From Bosea vestrisii (GTDB lineage: Bacteria > Pseudomonadota > Alphaproteobacteria > Rhizobiales > Beijerinckiaceae): DNA of 64,000 bases. The stretch lies in contig NZ_CP126307.1 of the NCBI RefSeq assembly GCF_030144325.1, positions 1,612,001 to 1,676,000 of the forward strand. Reading direction: 5' to 3'. The translations under genes were made by a program, and so were the position numbers. How positions within the stretch are numbered: position 1 is the first letter of the stretch; the number at the start of each line of letters is the position of its first letter. The notes under the pieces were generated by a model. The model searched no databases. It was given only the letters and a program-made list of their open reading frames with translations, and had not been told where the DNA came from. This document shows, piece after piece, positions 62,667 to 64,000 of this stretch.

Positions 62667-63673
62667 ATGAAGCACATCATCATCGGCGGCGATGGCTTCG
62701 TCGGCTCGCATCTGGCAGCGGATCTCGCGGCCATGGGCGAGGACGTTCTCGTCTGCGACATCCAGCAGAGCGCCCATCCGCACTACGGCAAGGTGCCGTT
62801 CCAGCGCATCGACGTGACCGATCCAGCGAGCGTCGAGGCGATCGCGCTGACGCCCGATGATCTCGTCTACAACCTCTCGGCCAAAATGCTGTCGCCGATC
62901 GTGACCCGGAAGGAGCGCCACGACTTCTTCTGGCCGGTGAACTATCACGGCACGCAGAACATCCTGTCCTGGATGGAGAAGGGCAGCGCCAATCGGCTCG
63001 TCCACTTCACCACCGACATGATCTACGGCCATTCGGTCACCGTCCCGCAGGACGAGACCCATCCGGCAAAGCCACTCGGCGAATACGGCGAGAGCAAGCT
63101 CGCGACCGAGGCGCTCTGCCAGAGCTACCGCGACAAGGGTTTCCGCATCCCGATCTTCCGGCCGCGCCTGATCATCGGGCCAGGGCGGCTCGGCATCCTG
63201 GTCAAGCTCTTCCGCCTGATCGACATGAACCTGCCGGTGCCGATGATCGGCTCAGGGAACAACCCCTACCAGTTCATCTCGGTCTTCGACTGCGCCAGCG
63301 CCTGCATTGCCGCCTGGAAGGCCGATTTCCCCAACAGCGCCTATAATCTCGGCTCGGACGACCCGCCGCAGGTGAAGAAGCTGCTCGGCGACCTGATCCG
63401 CCATGCCGGCTCGAAGTCGATCCTGCTGCCGACGCCGGCCTCGCTGGTCAAGCTGACGCTGAACGGTCTCGACGCGATCAACCTGCCGATCATGGACCCC
63501 GAGCAGTACATGATCGCCGACGAGATCTGCATCCTCGACACCTCAAGGCAAAGCGCGAGCTCGGCTGGGCGCCGCAACATCGCGACGAGGACATGCTGCT
63601 GGCGGCCTATACGGAATACCGCAAGGCCAAGGACGCGCTGAAGACGCACGAACAGAGAAGGAAGGCCGCATGA
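62667..63673 (+). pseudogene. NAD-dependent epimerase/dehydratase with a C-terminal frameshift
   Basis: A short-chain dehydrogenase/epimerase: GGDGFVGSHLAADLAAMGEDV is the NAD-binding Rossmann start, FTTDMIYGHSVTV and YGESKLATEAL give Ser/Thr and the YxxxK catalytic pair, and PRLIIGPGRLGILVKLF follows. The frame used up to residue ~293 ends at 63641, but a frame shifted by one base near 63546 reads KAKRELGWAPQHRDEDMLLA then AYTEYRKAKDALKTHEQRRKAA to a stop at 63673, the expected end of the family. One base is probably missing there. Its corrected stop overlaps the aminotransferase start (ATGA). The catalytic core is intact. Confidence 0.75.
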
Positions 63674-64000
63674 GCATGCCCGCCTACAAGACGGACGAGC
63701 CCGCTTCGCAGCCCTCGCGCCCGCAGCTGATCAGCGTCGAGGCCGCCAAGCAGCTCGACGCCCAGCAGGTCAAGGAGCTCTTTACCGCTCATATCAACCC
63801 GGGCCAGGTGCATTTCCTCAAGCTGCTTGGCTTCGACAAGATCATCGTCGATCGCGCCGAGGGCATGCACTACATCACCAAGGACGGGCGGAAGATCCTT
63901 GATTTCTTCGGCGGTTTCTGCTCGGTCGCCTTCGGCCACAACCATCCGCGCATCGTCGCCGCCCGGAAGAAGTTCCAGGACGAGAACCGCCATGAGATCT
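63670..64000 (+). CDS. Class III aminotransferase (N-terminal part)
   Basis: Runs off the right edge; 110 residues are visible. HYITKDGRKILDFFGGFCSVAFGHNHPRIVAARKKFQDEN is the N-terminal segment of PLP-dependent class III aminotransferases such as acetylornithine or 4-aminobutyrate aminotransferase. The PLP lysine lies beyond the window. The start overlaps the corrected epimerase stop, so the enzymes are co-translated and probably act in sequence on an amino-sugar or polyol intermediate. Confidence 0.8.
   Translation, partial: MSMPAYKTDEPASQPSRPQLISVEAAKQLDAQQVKELFTAHINPGQVHFLKLLGFDKIIVDRAEGMHYITKDGRKILDFFGGFCSVAFGHNHPRIVAARKKFQDENRHEI

Noticed and set aside
62552..62860. Open frame starting MDLFARFILRLGTLFAP between the SMR-type protein and epimerase genes
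   Set aside because: It runs almost 200 bases into the epimerase in another frame and has low-complexity Arg/His-rich sequence; only the first ~30 codons look plausible.

Overview
The window reads as a chromosomal segment of a GC-rich alphaproteobacterium, most likely of the order Hyphomicrobiales and resembling Bosea. The reasons are strong G/C at third codon positions, a short PutA without an N-terminal DNA-binding domain next to a divergent Lrp-type regulator, a two-hairpin leader in front of serC-serA, several DUF families common in that order, and dispersed palindromic intergenic elements. The genus is an inference. No tRNA, rRNA, CRISPR array or insertion sequence was found.

Layout. 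1-5.8 kb: start of a secreted M14 peptidase, a BolA protein, an MFS transporter with a thiolase behind a palindromic operator, an overlapping pair (GH19-like muramidase and small secreted DUF4087 protein), and a DMT exporter. 6.0-10.9 kb: a co-directional run of D-Ala-D-Ala carboxypeptidase, DMT exporter, His-rich CobW GTPase and GNAT protein. 10.8-17.6 kb: acyl-CoA synthetase, Tat-exported NMT1-type binding protein, putR and putA. 17.7-19.3 kb: two small conserved genes, inverted repeats and a gene-poor stretch. 19.3-21.65 kb: a lower-GC island with a ParB-like/HEPN-like gene broken by two one-base frameshifts and an overlapping Dam-type adenine methyltransferase. 21.7-25.9 kb: serC leader, serC, serA, terminator, class A beta-lactamase. 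25.9-28.8 kb: MHS-type transporter and FMN-binding protein under a divergent GntR regulator. 29-30 kb: cspA, rpsU and a small coiled-coil protein. 30-40.8 kb: DMT exporter, glutamine amidotransferase (frameshift), quinone oxidoreductase with divergent TetR, ABC-F ATPase, M35-like protein, MuiA/DUF4139 protein, M20 amidohydrolase, a phosphatase and a RibD/DHFR-like protein. 41-47.4 kb: purA, a membrane-anchored protein, an S41-like protein (frameshift), vapBC, prfC. 47.6-54.5 kb: chemoreceptor, two-gene ABC-2 exporter, a 24-codon membrane ORF, secreted proteins, DUF3422 protein and an L,D-transpeptidase. 54.5-58.7 kb: a four-gene unit of alkaline phosphatase, Tat-signal protein, ABC ATPase and FtsX-like permease (frameshift). 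58.9-64 kb: methyltransferase, GST, cyanase, pentapeptide-like protein, SMR-type protein, NAD-dependent epimerase (frameshift) and the start of a class III aminotransferase.

Most of the window is housekeeping and small catabolic or transport units. The accessory candidates that stand out are the ParB-like/Dam module at 19.3-21.65 kb and the GH19/DUF4087 overlap at 3.5-4.8 kb, which has the shape of an effector-immunity pair. Five otherwise intact genes carry six single-base indels at short homopolymers or repeats. This may reflect real decay, but the pattern also fits consensus sequencing error and should be settled before calling pseudogenes.
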